From NCBI RefSeq assembly GCF_947242115.1, contig NC_074721.1, forward strand, positions 40,487,754 to 40,551,753: a DNA stretch of 64,000 nucleotides, written 5' to 3'. The translations under genes were made by a program, and so were the position numbers. The notes under the pieces are model-generated. The model was not told the origin of the DNA. It did no database searches and saw only the letters and a program-made list of their open reading frames with translations. Source of the stretch: Biomphalaria glabrata (Eukaryota > Mollusca > Gastropoda > Planorbidae). Below are positions 32,040 to 43,034 of this stretch, piece after piece. Positions within the stretch are counted from its first letter, which is position 1; every line of letters begins with the position of its first letter.

Positions 32040-32190
32040 TAAGATTGAAACAATGTCACCCACACAACAGTTCCCTGCTATCCACATGTCCAAATGAATG
32101 GCAGGTACTTCATACAGTTTGGAATCAGCAGTATCTCAGGTTGTGCCACTGTGTGCTGCAATCTGCCTAGGAGTCACCACCTCCTGATTT
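32040..32190 (+). repeat. Dispersed repeat D, copy 1
   Basis: Aligns by eye with 41515-41715: CAACAGTTCCCTGCTATCCA vs CAGCAGTTCCCCCCTCTCCA, GAATGGCAGGTACTTCATAC vs GAATGGCAAATGCCAATAC, and the CACTGTGTGCTGCAATCTG block. Roughly 70% similar. Confidence 0.6.
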
Positions 32191-32464
32191 TTTCCTTCCG
32201 AAGATTTTCTCATGTATAGCCGTCAGGCAGCAGAGGTTTGGATTAAGAGTTTCATTTACCTTAAGAGTTTCTCGTCTTAGATGGGTAGCTAGTCAAAGTT
32301 TACAAACCCTTCCTTTGCAAAGCTTACTGTTTTAGGCGCCACTTGTTGGCCTTTGCCCCTTCTCCTGTCAATAATAACAGTTCTGCTGGACCCAATCTCT
32401 GAGCCACATTTTATCAGAAGCTAATTGAGACTCATGCCATTCGTAGCATTTTATAGGTTGTGGA

Positions 32465-33892
32465 TTGCTTATATCCATTATCACTTCTAGCAATAACAAC
32501 CTTATGGGAGTGCTTATATCCATTACCACTTCTGGCAATAACAACCTTATTGGAGTGCTTATATCCATTACCACTTCTGGCAATAACAACCTTATGGGAG
32601 TGCTTATATCCATTACCACTTCTGGCAATAACAACCTTATTGGAGTGCGTATATCCATTACCACTTCTGGCAATAACAACCTTATTGGAGTGCTTATATC
32701 CATTACCACTTCTGGCAATAACAACCTGATGGAAGTGCTTATATCCATTACCACTTCTGGCAATAACAACCTTATAGAAGTGCTTATATCCATTACCACT
32801 TCTGGCAATAACAACCTTATGGAAGTGCTTATATCCATTACCACTTCCGGCAATAACAACCTTATTGGAGTGCTTATATCCATTACCACTTCTGGCAATA
32901 ACAACCTTATTGGAGTGCTTATATCCATTACCACTTCTGGCAATAACAACTTTATGGGAGTGCTTATATCCATAAGTGCTTATATCTATTACCACTTCTT
33001 GCAATAACAACCTTATGGAAGTGCTTATATCCATTACCACTTCTGGCAATAACAACCTTATTGGAGTGCTTATATCTATTACCACTTCTGGCAATAACAA
33101 CCTTATGGGAGTGCTTATATCCATTACCACTTCTGGCAATAACAACCTTATTGGAGTGCTTATATCCATTACCACTTCTGGCAATAACAACCTGATGGAA
33201 GTGCTTATATCCATTACCACTTCTGGCAATAACAACCTTATAGAAGTGCTTATATCCATTACCACTTCTGGCAATAACAACCTTATGGAAGTGCTTATAT
33301 CCATTACCACTTCCGGCAATAACAACCTTATTGGAGTGCTTATATCCATTACCACTTCTGGCAATAACAACCTTATTGGAGTGCTTATATCCATTACCAC
33401 TTCTGGCAATAACAACTTTATGGGAGTGCTTATATCCATAAGTGCTTATATCTATTACCACTTCTTGCAATAACAACCTTATGGAAGTGCTTATATCCAT
33501 TACCACTTCTGGCAATAACAACCTTATGGGAGTGCTTATATCCATTACCACTTCTTGCAATAACAACTTTATGGAAGTGCTTATATCCATTACCACTTCT
33601 GGCAATAACAACCTTATGGAAGTGCTTATATCCATTACCACTTCTGGCAATAACAACCTTATGGAAGTGCTTATATCCATTACCACTTCTGGCAATAACA
33701 ACCTTATGGGAGTGCTTATATCCATTACCACTTCTGACAATAACAACCGTATGGGAGTGCTTATATCCATTACCACTTCTGGCAATAACAACCTTATGGG
33801 AGTGCTTATATCCATTACCACTTCTGGCAATAACAACCTTATGGAAGTGCTTATATCCATTACCACTTCTGGCAATAACAACCTTATGGAAT
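32465..33892. repeat. 45-bp minisatellite, about 32 units, with 465-bp higher-order repeat
   Basis: Units GTGCTTATATCCATTACCAC + TTCTGGCAATAACAACCTTA + TGGGA. Since 45 is a multiple of 3, both strands stay open: 15-residue cycles MDISTPIRLLLPEVV (minus) and GVLISITTSGNNNLM (plus). The block 32520-32970 is repeated at about 32985-33435 with the same private variants 465 bases apart (ACCTGATGG at 32726 and 33191, TTCCGGCAA at 32847 and 33312, a truncated unit TATATCCATAAGTGC before each end). These frames lack any other support as genes. Confidence 0.95.
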
Positions 33893-34454
33893 CCTAGTCT
33901 TGTAAAAGTTTATTTAAGCTCAATTGTTACAGGAGCTTGATTTCCTTTCCTATCATTAGTTTCCCTGACTTTATGTTCTACATTATATATAACTTGAATT
34001 TCCATCACTACCATGGAATGGCCGCTTGTGGATAAGGAATGAAGGTTATGAAGCCACTGAGAGTTACATTTTGATTCCCTGTTTGTCTTTTAATGTTCTT
34101 TTTAGAAATGGCTCTATGATGGAGTCAAGGAAAAGACTGAGAAATATGCCTTGAAATTTAAATTCATTTACATGTTTGGAGAATATATGGGAAACAACAA
34201 CAATAATAAACCTTAACTGGTATATATGTGTCCATGTTAGCCAAGTGAACATTGTTTTAGATTTGGTGACCTCTGTTTTAACTAATATTGAAAATTTGAT
34301 TATCTTAATAAGAATGACATAAAACTCAGTACATGATCTAAAAAAAAGCATTCTTATTCTAAAAAGAATGGTTCTATCTTTAACATTTCCAATGTTTTAT
34401 CTTCATTATCAGTATCCTAGTCATAAAACTATTTCAATGCACTAAATATAACTA
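33893..34454. other. Unassigned sequence
   Basis: No exon or repeat recognised. Confidence 0.45.
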
Positions 34455-34735
34455 GTAAAGTAAAATTCCCCTTTCAGACCTTGCGATCTATAGGGCAGAT
34501 GATGTAAGGGTCTGTTTCTATGGATAATGGTTAACAAGGGTGTCATGTGGCCAGAACAATGACCAACCACCTTTACTTTCCCTAACGAATTTGAGGTACC
34601 CATGAGGTGGGTGGACTCATGAGCATTCTAAGAATCCTGAAATTGTAAAAAAAAATCCCAGTCTTCACCAAGATTAAATCTAAGACCCTCAGTTTGGAAG
34701 CCAAGTGTTGTCCCTATCAGCCACAGCACCGCCAA
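34455..34735 (-). mobile_element. SINE family A copy
   Basis: Reverse copy, moderately diverged (CCTTTCAGACCTTGCGATCT at its left, GGAAGCCAAGTGTTGTCCCT at its right). Ends about 75 bases before the EGF-like exon. Confidence 0.85.
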
Positions 34736-34811
34736 AATAAAACTAAATTATTCATTTTCTCTTACTACAGATTAAATATAATTGTACTAAATTTCTACCA
34801 TTGTTCTACAG

Positions 34812-37800
34812 GTCATGGCAACATTGTGAATATCGTAAACCATGCAGAGATAACGGCACTTGACTTGTTCACCAATTACTACCTCCAATCATGTTCGAAC
34901 ATTCAAGTGTGAGTGTGCTGCACCGGGTTACTATGGTGACAGGTGTGAAAATAGTAAGTCTTAGACTGAATACATTTATCTAATAAATAGTTTGTAATCA
35001 ACCTCTAGGCTTATGGGACAAAGTTACCTTAGTCTTAGAGGTAGGGCTTATGTTTACATCAAGTATTGAAGTAAAGTCCTGGGTGTTGCTACATTGTTCA
35101 TTTTATAATCACTGGGCAGTGTTTTATACCATGTGAACCAATAGATCAGCATTTTGATTAGCTGGTTTAGACAGAATGAATATCTTTATTGAGACACTAC
35201 AGTTTAATGGAGTATTTCATTTTTGAGTATAACTGTATCACTGACCAATGTTAATGGGAGTGCCCTGTACAGTCACAAAGATCAACGGTCTTCTAGCTGT
35301 AAGATTCATAACAAACAGATATTCACATTTGATTATAGTAACACCTTTAGTAAAATTGTTGAATTTAGAAACACTTAGGATAAAAGAGTTGACTAAAGGA
35401 GCAATAATACATACAACACTGAACCATTATCTTCAAATACAAAACCTAATAAAATACTCAGAAAGACACAAAGATAAAACGCACATTCCTTGTTCTATAT
35501 GGTAAGACAAATTTGTACTCCTTCTTCCCTAGTGCTATTAGAGCATGGCATGGGTTGCCTGAGTCAGCCAGTAAAACCAGTGGCAGAATTAAAGTCATTA
35601 ATTAACATGCGTGACTACATTGACCTAGGGACACGGGTAGGACATAATCATCTGTATTTTATAAGATAAGAAGATGAGATAATGCAAAAAGATGGCACTA
35701 GAGTGGGGGGGGCTTATGAATGCTCTTAGTTTATTTCATCTGCAGATGAACATGCAGAGAAAAATTTAAAGATTTAAAACAGTCTAGGAAAGAGTGCCCA
35801 AAAGAAGGAAGGAGGTTTTTAAATAAGTGGCAAGTCAGAATTAAAAACATGGGTTTAGTTGTTGAGTTAGATTGGTTTATATTTGTATCAAACTGGTTTA
35901 TATTTGTATCAAACTGCTTGCTATTATTTTGCTTTTGTTCAAATTTCTGTTTTGACTGATGATTTCTCACCTTGATATGGTCTGTAACATTCACCTTCTC
36001 CTATCCCTTAGTTTGTTGGGGCACCTCACAAGATCTGTTGAATGTCTTTCTCCATTCCTCTCTGTCTTTTGTCTTGGATAGAATTTCTTTCAATAAAAGG
36101 CCTGTCCATTCTTTAATGTTGTCTTCCCATCCCTTTCTCTGTCTGCCTCTTTTTCCTGGAACTGTTCCTTGAAGGAAGGTCTTTGTGGGCCCTGAGGACA
36201 ATGTGATATTGCCATAGAGTTTAATTTTGAGTTTTTTTTTATTCAATTGCTGTATTAATCCTGTTTCTAATCACTTTGCTTGTGATGAGGTCATTGTATG
36301 TAATTCCTAGGATCTTTCAGTAGCATCTCAATTCCATTGCTAGGATCCTCCTCTCTAGTTCTGCAGTCATCATCTCAGATTTACAAGCATATAAAAATGT
36401 TGCCATGACCAGTCTGATTTCATGATAATTATGAATATAAATACTAAAGTTGACTATCATGTGTCTTTAATTTCAAAACATGCCAATTTTTCACTTGGAA
36501 TTTGACTGTTATATAAATACTAATACTATTGTCAAATGCCATTCTGCATCCGTGTAAAATGATTTTCTTTTTCACTTTTGTTATTATCCTGATACACAAA
36601 TTATGTGATTTGAAGCTAGTGTTCTATATATCTGTATAATTCTGTCCAGATGGGTTTGTCTCTAGTCACCTGAAACACTCCACTCATCCTTCATCTTCAG
36701 AAGAAAAGACATTTGTCATTATTACAATTGTCTATTTATTAGTTTCTTCTTGTGTGATCCAGAATTTTGACCTTGTAAACATTTGAAATACCTTGAAAAT
36801 CATTATTGATATTAGTTCGCATGTTGAATTTATTTTTTATTTGAAAAAAAAAGTGTCAGGAATTGCTGCTTGTGGTATACACTCTGGACTGTCATCTCAA
36901 CAGTTCTGGTTTCTAAGCCTGCCTTCCAAGTTTGACTTGCATCTGCTTGTGGGAGCTACCACCTTCTACCAAGAGCGTCCCCAGGTGGCAAAGGAAAAGG
37001 ACCCTTAGATATAAGGGTTTGCTGCGAATACCAAATAAACAGCCGCGGACCAACTGGTTTGCAGTCATGGAGGATGAGGTGAAGTATTCCATTGGTTAGA
37101 ATATTTACTAAAAACATCTCAGAAATATAGGGAAATGATTGCAATAAGGAAGTATAGAGTGCTTTAACTCTTAATCGGGGTAGATGTAGCAGTTCATCTA
37201 GGAGAGACAACTCCGAAAATAAACACCTGCTGCCTTGCAGATGATCTTGGATGATCAAAGGCTATGGGAGCACACCCAAAAAGAAAAGCAGGCTGAAGTC
37301 GGAGTCAATGGGCCTCCTGGCGCATAACACATTGACACGCAACCTCATCTATGAAATGAGAACGAGGAAGACGAAGACTTGCATCTGGTCACTGCTATGC
37401 GTTGGGGATGGTTCTGAGGTCCGAAGTTCGAGTCCTCCTTGTGGCTTATCTATGTATTACTACAGTTTCTTCATCTTCTTCTCAAGAAGCTGCTTTTATG
37501 TTTGATGTCAGGTTTCATTATTATCTTATCTTGCTTGAGATCTCTATTGTTTGAGATCTATCTTGCTTGAGATCTCTATTGTTTGAGATTTATCTTGCTT
37601 GATATCTCTATTGTTTGAGGTCTATCTTGCTTGAGATCTCTATTGTTTGAGATATATATTGTTTGAGATCTCTATTGTTTGAGATCTCTTTGATCATGTT
37701 TGAGATTTTTTTTTTATTATTTAAGATCTATCTGATTTAACTTTTGATCTATCTTATATTTTTGAGATCTTTTTTATCTTGTGAAGATCTTTCTGATCTA

Positions 37801-38203
37801 ATTTGTGATCTATTTTATCTTGTTTGAGATCTATACTATCTTGTTTTAGATCTATCTTATCTTGTTTGAGCTCTATACTTTCTTGCTTGAGATCTCTTTT
37901 ATCTTGTTTGAGATCTATTTTATCTTGTTTGAGATCTATACTATCTTGCTTGAGATCTCTTTTATCTTGTTTGAGATCTATTTTATCTTGTTTAAGATCT
38001 ATGTGATATAATTTGTGATCTATATTATCTTTTTATGAGATCATCATATCTTACTTGAGATGTCTCTTTCTTAGCTTCTGCAAAAAAAATTCAAGAGGTG
38101 ATAATATTTTATATTAAACCCTGATTGCATTTATTTTCTTCTAGAATGTCCAAAAGATTTGTCAGCTAAGGAGCCTAAAATGTTGGCCTGTTTACAAATA
38201 TGA
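34812..38203 (+). CDS. EGF-domain protein, last two coding exons (frame-broken)
   Basis: Exon 34812-34953 follows TTGTTCTACAG and ends at GTAAGT. It reads SWQHCEYRKPCRDNGT in one frame, then meets TGA at 34861. From about there the other frame gives TFKCECAAPGYYGDRCEN. Together these show the EGF spacing C-x5-C ... C-x-C-x9-C, with the third Cys lying at the frame change. The last exon, 38145-38203, follows TTTTCTTCTAG, joins in phase (1) and adds KCPKDLSAKEPKMLACLQI before TGA. The 3.2-kb intron between them holds a LINE family B and a family E copy and a 21-bp array. A single missing base would explain the break, so it may be a sequencing error, or the gene may be decaying. Upstream exons were not found; the first nucleotide of this exon must complete a codon, so the preceding exon ends in phase 2. 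EGF modules are extracellular binding modules. The role of this protein is unknown. Confidence 0.65.
35045..35215 (+). repeat. Dispersed repeat E, copy 1
   Basis: Shares GTCCTGGGTGTT-CTACATTG, GTTTTATACCATGTG and GACAGAA-AATATCT with 40215-40375. One copy lies in the intron and one in the 3' UTR of the same gene. Confidence 0.6.
35318..35682 (+). mobile_element. LINE family B 3' end
   Basis: The frame IIVTPLVKLLNLETLRIKEL continues to LNHYLQIQNLIKYSERHKD, followed by a broken Trp-x-Gly-Leu-Pro segment, 3' UTR and ATAAGATAAG-like tail. It shares the longer coding part only with 29445-29818. Confidence 0.8.
36001..36430 (-). mobile_element. LINE family E, 3' part of ORF2
   Basis: The minus strand reads a segment like FLYACKSEMMTAELERRILA, then ELRCYRKILGITYNDLIT, and, after a frame change, PTKTFLQGTVPGKRGRQRKG and WEDNIKEWTGLLLKEILSKT, ending EWRKTFNRSCEVPQQT. 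This is the distal region of a non-LTR reverse transcriptase ORF. Dead copy in the intron of the EGF gene. Confidence 0.85.
36431..37519. other. Intronic sequence, mostly unassigned
   Basis: The part 36870-37460 is richer in G+C and contains a GAGGTCCGAAGTTCGAGTCC motif that resembles a tRNA box B, so an old tRNA-derived element is possible. No second copy is seen. Confidence 0.35.
37520..38045. repeat. 21-bp degenerate minisatellite rich in GATC
   Basis: Units around GAGATCTATTTTATCTTGTTT. The regular part at 37800-38010 is open as a seven-residue cycle RSILSCL; the left part has shorter and variable spacing. It ends 100 bases before the terminal exon acceptor. Confidence 0.85.
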
Positions 38204-38670
38204 GATCTTCCTTAACTACACAAGTACCTTACAGAAGAAGGCTACTCACTTGTGTTTGGATATGCCTGCTGTACCAAGGCTCACATAGACTGGATATTTA
38301 TATAGCCTAATATTATGTTACTGACAATTATCTAAGTATTGCATGTCCTGTCCAAGCCTCAATGACTAAGATAATTAAAGATATTCATGATTATAAGATA
38401 AGTAGAATGCAATGAAAATCAAAGATGCCGGTATTAAAACAAGAAAAAGTAGGCAACTGTATAGCTTACTTTTCTACTATCTATAATGTTTGTAGATTCT
38501 AAAGTTAGAAAGTGTCTTTTTTTAATGACACATTGCCTGTCAATTCTGTTTAGCTTAATCTTTTTTTTTAATATAGTGCCTATCACCTTAAGTGATGGTC
38601 AAGCTCAACTGATATTATTCTAAGCGGCTTTTTTCTCTGGGAATTATTCAACCACAGAAGCTGTGAGGGA

Positions 38671-39032
38671 CAGGGCCGGTCTTAGGCCACTGCAGCCTAT
38701 GTGGTCGCAGTGGGCCCCGCGCTTTTATAGGCCCCGCGCTATTTAATTAAACCATTATAACTTATATATAATAACAAGGTTTCCACGGCCTCCTGAGTTT
38801 CAGGAAATTTCCCGAAATTATTAAAGTCTCATGAAAAACGGACAATATTGTCATATTTGGGCTGCCAAAAAATAAAAACAGCATTGTGAGCTTTCATTTA
38901 ATTAAAATTTTTTGCAAAGAATATTTTCTAACTAAAATAATCTTAATTTTGACATTATGCTTATCCCTACCCAGACAAGGCCCCTCGCAATCCGTTTCGC
39001 ATAGGGCCCCGCAATAGCTAGGACCGGCCCTG
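38671..39032. mobile_element. hAT-type MITE, 362 bp
   Basis: Ends CAGGGCCGGTCTTAGGCC and CTAGGACCGGCCCTG, flanked by a perfect 8-bp duplication GTGAGGGA (38663-38670, 39033-39040). The GGGCCCCGCG motif occurs near both ends. Orientation is undefined. The intact duplication and good TIRs suggest a relatively young insertion. Confidence 0.95.
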
Positions 39033-40214
39033 GTGAGGGATATCTGAAATCCATTGCTGACTTGTCTAGAAAGACTTCCATCCATTCAGTGATAAAAGAT
39101 TAAGTGTACACAACTTTTAGTAGTCACCACATAACACTTACATTTTGATGCTCAAGACAATACTGTTCATGAATGGTTTAGTTTTCTTTATGCTGAGAGT
39201 GTCCAAGAAAGATAAGGTCAAAGGTTAATTGGAGTTGTTTTTTTTTATGCTGTGACAGTGTTAAATTTCCCTTGTGTTTTTGTATGAGTTTAAAGACATT
39301 AACCATATTTTTTGTTTTACAAATGTAGGACGAACATGTTCATAAACTTTGTCTTTGAATCTGAAATTGTAAAACACTTAGAGAAAAAACTTACAATGTT
39401 TTGTTTTTTAATTTAAATTTACCAGGTACCTGCTATTCATTTACTTTGACTGTTGACTTAAAGTTAGAAATTAAACAAAGATTTCTTTGAAATATATTTG
39501 TTAATGACTATAGGCATTAAAGAGAGTTGACACAGCTAACTGTACTTTTCAACAAGATAATGTCTTAAAGAAATTAAGAGCTTTTGATGGAATTCTGTGG
39601 TTGAATAACACAAGTAAAGTTAATCAATCACAGGAGTCCATCAAAAATTTAAAAGGCTAAAAAAATATAGAACATTAAATTTAATTTTTGAGATTACATA
39701 TTCTTTATGTAGAATCTTTTTTGAACAAAGTTTTCCAGTATAGGTAGACTTAGGAACTAATGATAACTGGATATATTTTTTATTTGAAACCACTGGCATG
39801 TATTTAACTTGTTACTAATACTTTTTGATATCTGCAATATCAACTGTAGTTTTCTTTGAAGAGTTCTATATGAAAATGTTACTTCTGAACACTGCTGAAT
39901 TACTAGATTTTATTCAATTACCGGGTATGTTTTGTAAATGAAATATTGTACAATGGCATATTTGTTTGTATTATAGAATTAAGGTTTTTACAGCTATATA
40001 TTAAAAACATCTTAAATTTAATGTAGTTTCTGCACTGAATAATTTTTAATTTTTTTTTATAATTTATACTAATTTTGTTATGTTTGTATATTAGTAGAAT
40101 ATGAATATCATATTAAAGGCATTTATTTATTTACATTATAGTTTTTATATTCATTGACAGACTTCAGTGGAGATTCTTTGTACATTAGACCTTGTTGGTA
40201 GTGTCAATGTTATT

Positions 40215-40375
40215 AAGTTTACATAAAGTATTTAAGTATAGTCCTGGGTGTTCACTACATTGTTCATTAAACAATGACCTGGCAGAGTTTTATACCATGT
40301 GGATACATCTGCAAGCTGATTAGCTTTTAAAATTTGGTTTTGACAGAACAAATATCTGTTTAAGAGGGTATACAA
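40215..40375 (+). repeat. Dispersed repeat E, copy 2
   Basis: Partner of 35045-35215 (see there). Confidence 0.6.
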
Positions 40376-40803
40376 CTCTAGCAATAATATCGTTGACAAT
40401 AAAATGTTCTGATCAAGTTTATATTTTTTGAACAGAATATGCAAATGTGTTAAATATACATTTTTTTTTATTTTAAGAATAACAACTGATATTTAGTTTT
40501 ATCCCTTTGTATCTTTCTACAGTAGATATATTGCCATTATATTTTTTTTTAAATTCTAGGTAGTATAACTTCTAATTGAATTGTCTCCCTTTCAAAATCA
40601 AATGTCTAAATGAAGTTTTTTTTTTTTATTCTACACAATCTTTTACTACTAAAAGTAATATCAGGACCACCAATAAACATTTATATAAGCAGCAGTTTCA
40701 GTATTATTGTGATATTCCAAAAAGTTGGTTGTTAACTTTAAATAAGCTGTGCCTCTTATACATTGATTTTATTGACTCATTTTTATATTTATGTATACTT
40801 TGC

Positions 40804-40809
40804 AATAAA
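40804..40809 (+). terminator. Candidate polyadenylation signal AATAAA
   Basis: TGCAATAAAGTGGCC followed within 60 bases by a T-rich stretch. A reasonable end for the EGF-gene transcript. Confidence 0.4.
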
Positions 40810-40830
40810 GTGGCCTTCATTTTACAATAT

Positions 40831-41514
40831 TAGAACCATTTTGCTTTTTTTTTTTTTAAATTGTAAGTAGTCTGTGCTAAATATTTTTTTGTTCAAATTA
40901 CTTTTGTATTGCCTATATGGGGAAATGATATTTCTGACATTTCTTTGCTCAGCTAAAACAAATCAGAATTTGAACTCAAGCCCCCTTGACACTGGTTTAT
41001 GCCAGATATCCTGCATTTCATGCAGTTTGTAGGCCAAATTTGAAACTCACAGTGCCCCAGTGCAGGTAGAAAGAGGAAACCATGTCACATTATTATTTGC
41101 TGTTCAGCAGAGCTAGGAAGCACTTCAGCTGGGTGTCAGTCCAATTCTTTAGCTAGAGGATCTGAATCACTCAGGCTGACACTCAAATGAAGTCTGATAT
41201 AATTTTATTTTTTTTTAAAGTTGTACGGATGTCTTTAAGCTATGTAACTTACCCTAGTCCAATGTGTTGACATATTTACCAGGTACTGGTACTAAACAAA
41301 ATGGCTGCTTTTACCCCCCAGTAACCCTTAGATTTAGTTATTCTAAAATTGTACAAATTTCAATCATTATTTTCCTTATGTCACTAAAAACGTTTTACAA
41401 ACAGGTTTGTTTAGCTCATTGCTTTGTAACAATATTTGTCTTTGAGCAAAATTCTGTCTAAACTATCAGCAAATCTCAAACTTTGATCTGATTCTATGGC
41501 GAAGGATCATCTCA
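40831..41514. other. Unassigned sequence
   Basis: No gene or repeat recognised. Confidence 0.45.
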
Positions 41515-41715
41515 TTTCCCAGGCATCAGCTATGGTTGGAATGATGTCCCCCACTCAGCAGTTCCCCCCTCTCCATGCAGCTATTGGAAGGAATGGCAAA
41601 TGCCAATACAGTTGAGATTACAGACTGTAAGGGAGTAGCACTGTATGCTTCAAACTGTCTTAAGAGTTGCTAGCAGGGTGCTTATATCCATATCACTACT
41701 AACAATTCCAACCTT
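41515..41715 (+). repeat. Dispersed repeat D, copy 2, with a single minisatellite-like unit
   Basis: Matches 32040-32190 and ends in GTGCTTATATCCATATCACT, then ACTAACAATTCCAACCTTAT and GGA (41680-41720), clearly one copy of the 45-bp unit that is amplified at 32465-33892. Confidence 0.65.
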
Positions 41716-41720
41716 ATGGA

Positions 41721-42451
41721 ACCAGGTCAATTAGCTTAACACGTTAAATAATTTTTTAAAAAAAAAAGCTTGTTCTAGAATTGATATAATCAACTATATT
41801 GTAAGGCTCTGCGACTGCAGCTTCACAAAGAAAAACATAAATCTTAACTTTGTCCTAATACAATAATAAGCTGCTTCTAAAATAAATATATCAATGAAAA
41901 ACTGCAACATGAAGAATCTTGATCTTTGAATCCCTTTGGGTATCAGGTCTTTTAAATTTGTAGTATGTCTAGCACAATATTTGGCTAAACAAATTGGTAT
42001 CATAACTGTTTCAAAAGGACATAACTCCAATTTAAAAGCAACTAAACAACCTCTTGGATAAATAATATGTATACAAGTCTTTTTACATTTATATATGTAT
42101 CATCGAGGTTTGGTCCGCATAAATCATGTTACTGAATTCATATTTTGAGATAACTATTAATGTATTTGAAACTTAATAGTAAAGGGAAGTAACTGCAGCA
42201 GGTCATTGTGATGGCCTCAATACACCTTGAAATGTGCAGTAATTACTTCAATGAACATGAAATGGAAAATTACTAAAAAGATATGACAGGCAGCGCTATT
42301 AAGATTTAGTCAGTGATTATCCTCTACAATACAAACTCTTAGTCAACTAATCTAATGTGACCTCAATATTCAATCATTTCAAAGATGAAGTGAATGACTA
42401 ACAAAAATTGGAAGCTTTTGATGTAGAGCGAATTTTTAAAAAATATATTGA
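41721..42451. other. Unassigned AT-rich sequence
   Basis: Nothing recognised. Confidence 0.45.
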
Positions 42452-42712
42452 AGTGTAACTTCCCTCTCCAGACTTTGCAATCTGTAGGGCAGATGATATA
42501 AAGCTCATCTGTTTCTGTGTTCCGTGGTCAATGGGTATGTCAGATAGCCAGCACATTGACCAACTCCCTTTACAAATGTCAGGAACCCATTAGAGCTGGG
42601 TGAACAGGTGCCTAATAGCCCTAAAATTCAAAATCCTAGTCTTCAAACCCTGGACCCATGTTTGGAATCCAAGTACCTTCCCGCTCAGCCACCACACCTC
42701 CAAGTGACTTCT
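42452..42712 (-). mobile_element. SINE family A, old copy
   Basis: Reverse and diverged copy: TCTCCAGACTTTGCAATCTG at its left, CCCATTAGAGCTGGGTGAAC in the middle, a degraded box A/B region at its right. Confidence 0.8.
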
Positions 42713-43034
42713 AGAGAAGCTTTAAACTGTTGGCTCCACTTTCCTTCAACTAAAGCAAAAGATAATTCTGTCTTGTTAGGGACACGGGTGGTCTCAATGC
42801 TGTCTACAATGATTTAAGAGAATATTAGTATTATGTTAGCGTGGCGGGGGCCCAAGTCATGTCTAGCCTGGACTAACAAGAAGTTACATTTGCCAGAAGG
42901 TAACGCTACTGAGTGCGTTGTATATGTGCACCTCAGTCTGTGGCCAAGGGGCTCGAGTCACCTAAGCAACCAGACAATTCAACTAAACAAATCTAGCGAA
43001 TTAAAAGAAATCAAGAAACATTGAGAAGAAATTT

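Larger units (their letters stand above)
38204..40830 (+). other. Probable 3' UTR of the EGF-domain gene
   Basis: AT-rich, no long open frame, no splice signals. It continues to AATAAA at 40804. Contains the hAT MITE at 38671-39032 and dispersed repeat E copy 2. Earlier polyadenylation is possible, e.g. ATTAAA at about 40112. Confidence 0.45.

Noticed and set aside
32368-33897. Proteins of 150-335 codons in the 45-bp array, including the Leu-rich MDISTPIRLLLPEVV repeat
   Set aside because: A stop-free unit with a length divisible by three opens frames on both strands. No start context, exon signals or non-repeat domain supports coding.
36956-37258. 100-codon minus-strand open frame
   Set aside because: Lies in an intron in repeat-like sequence, with no motif or splice context.
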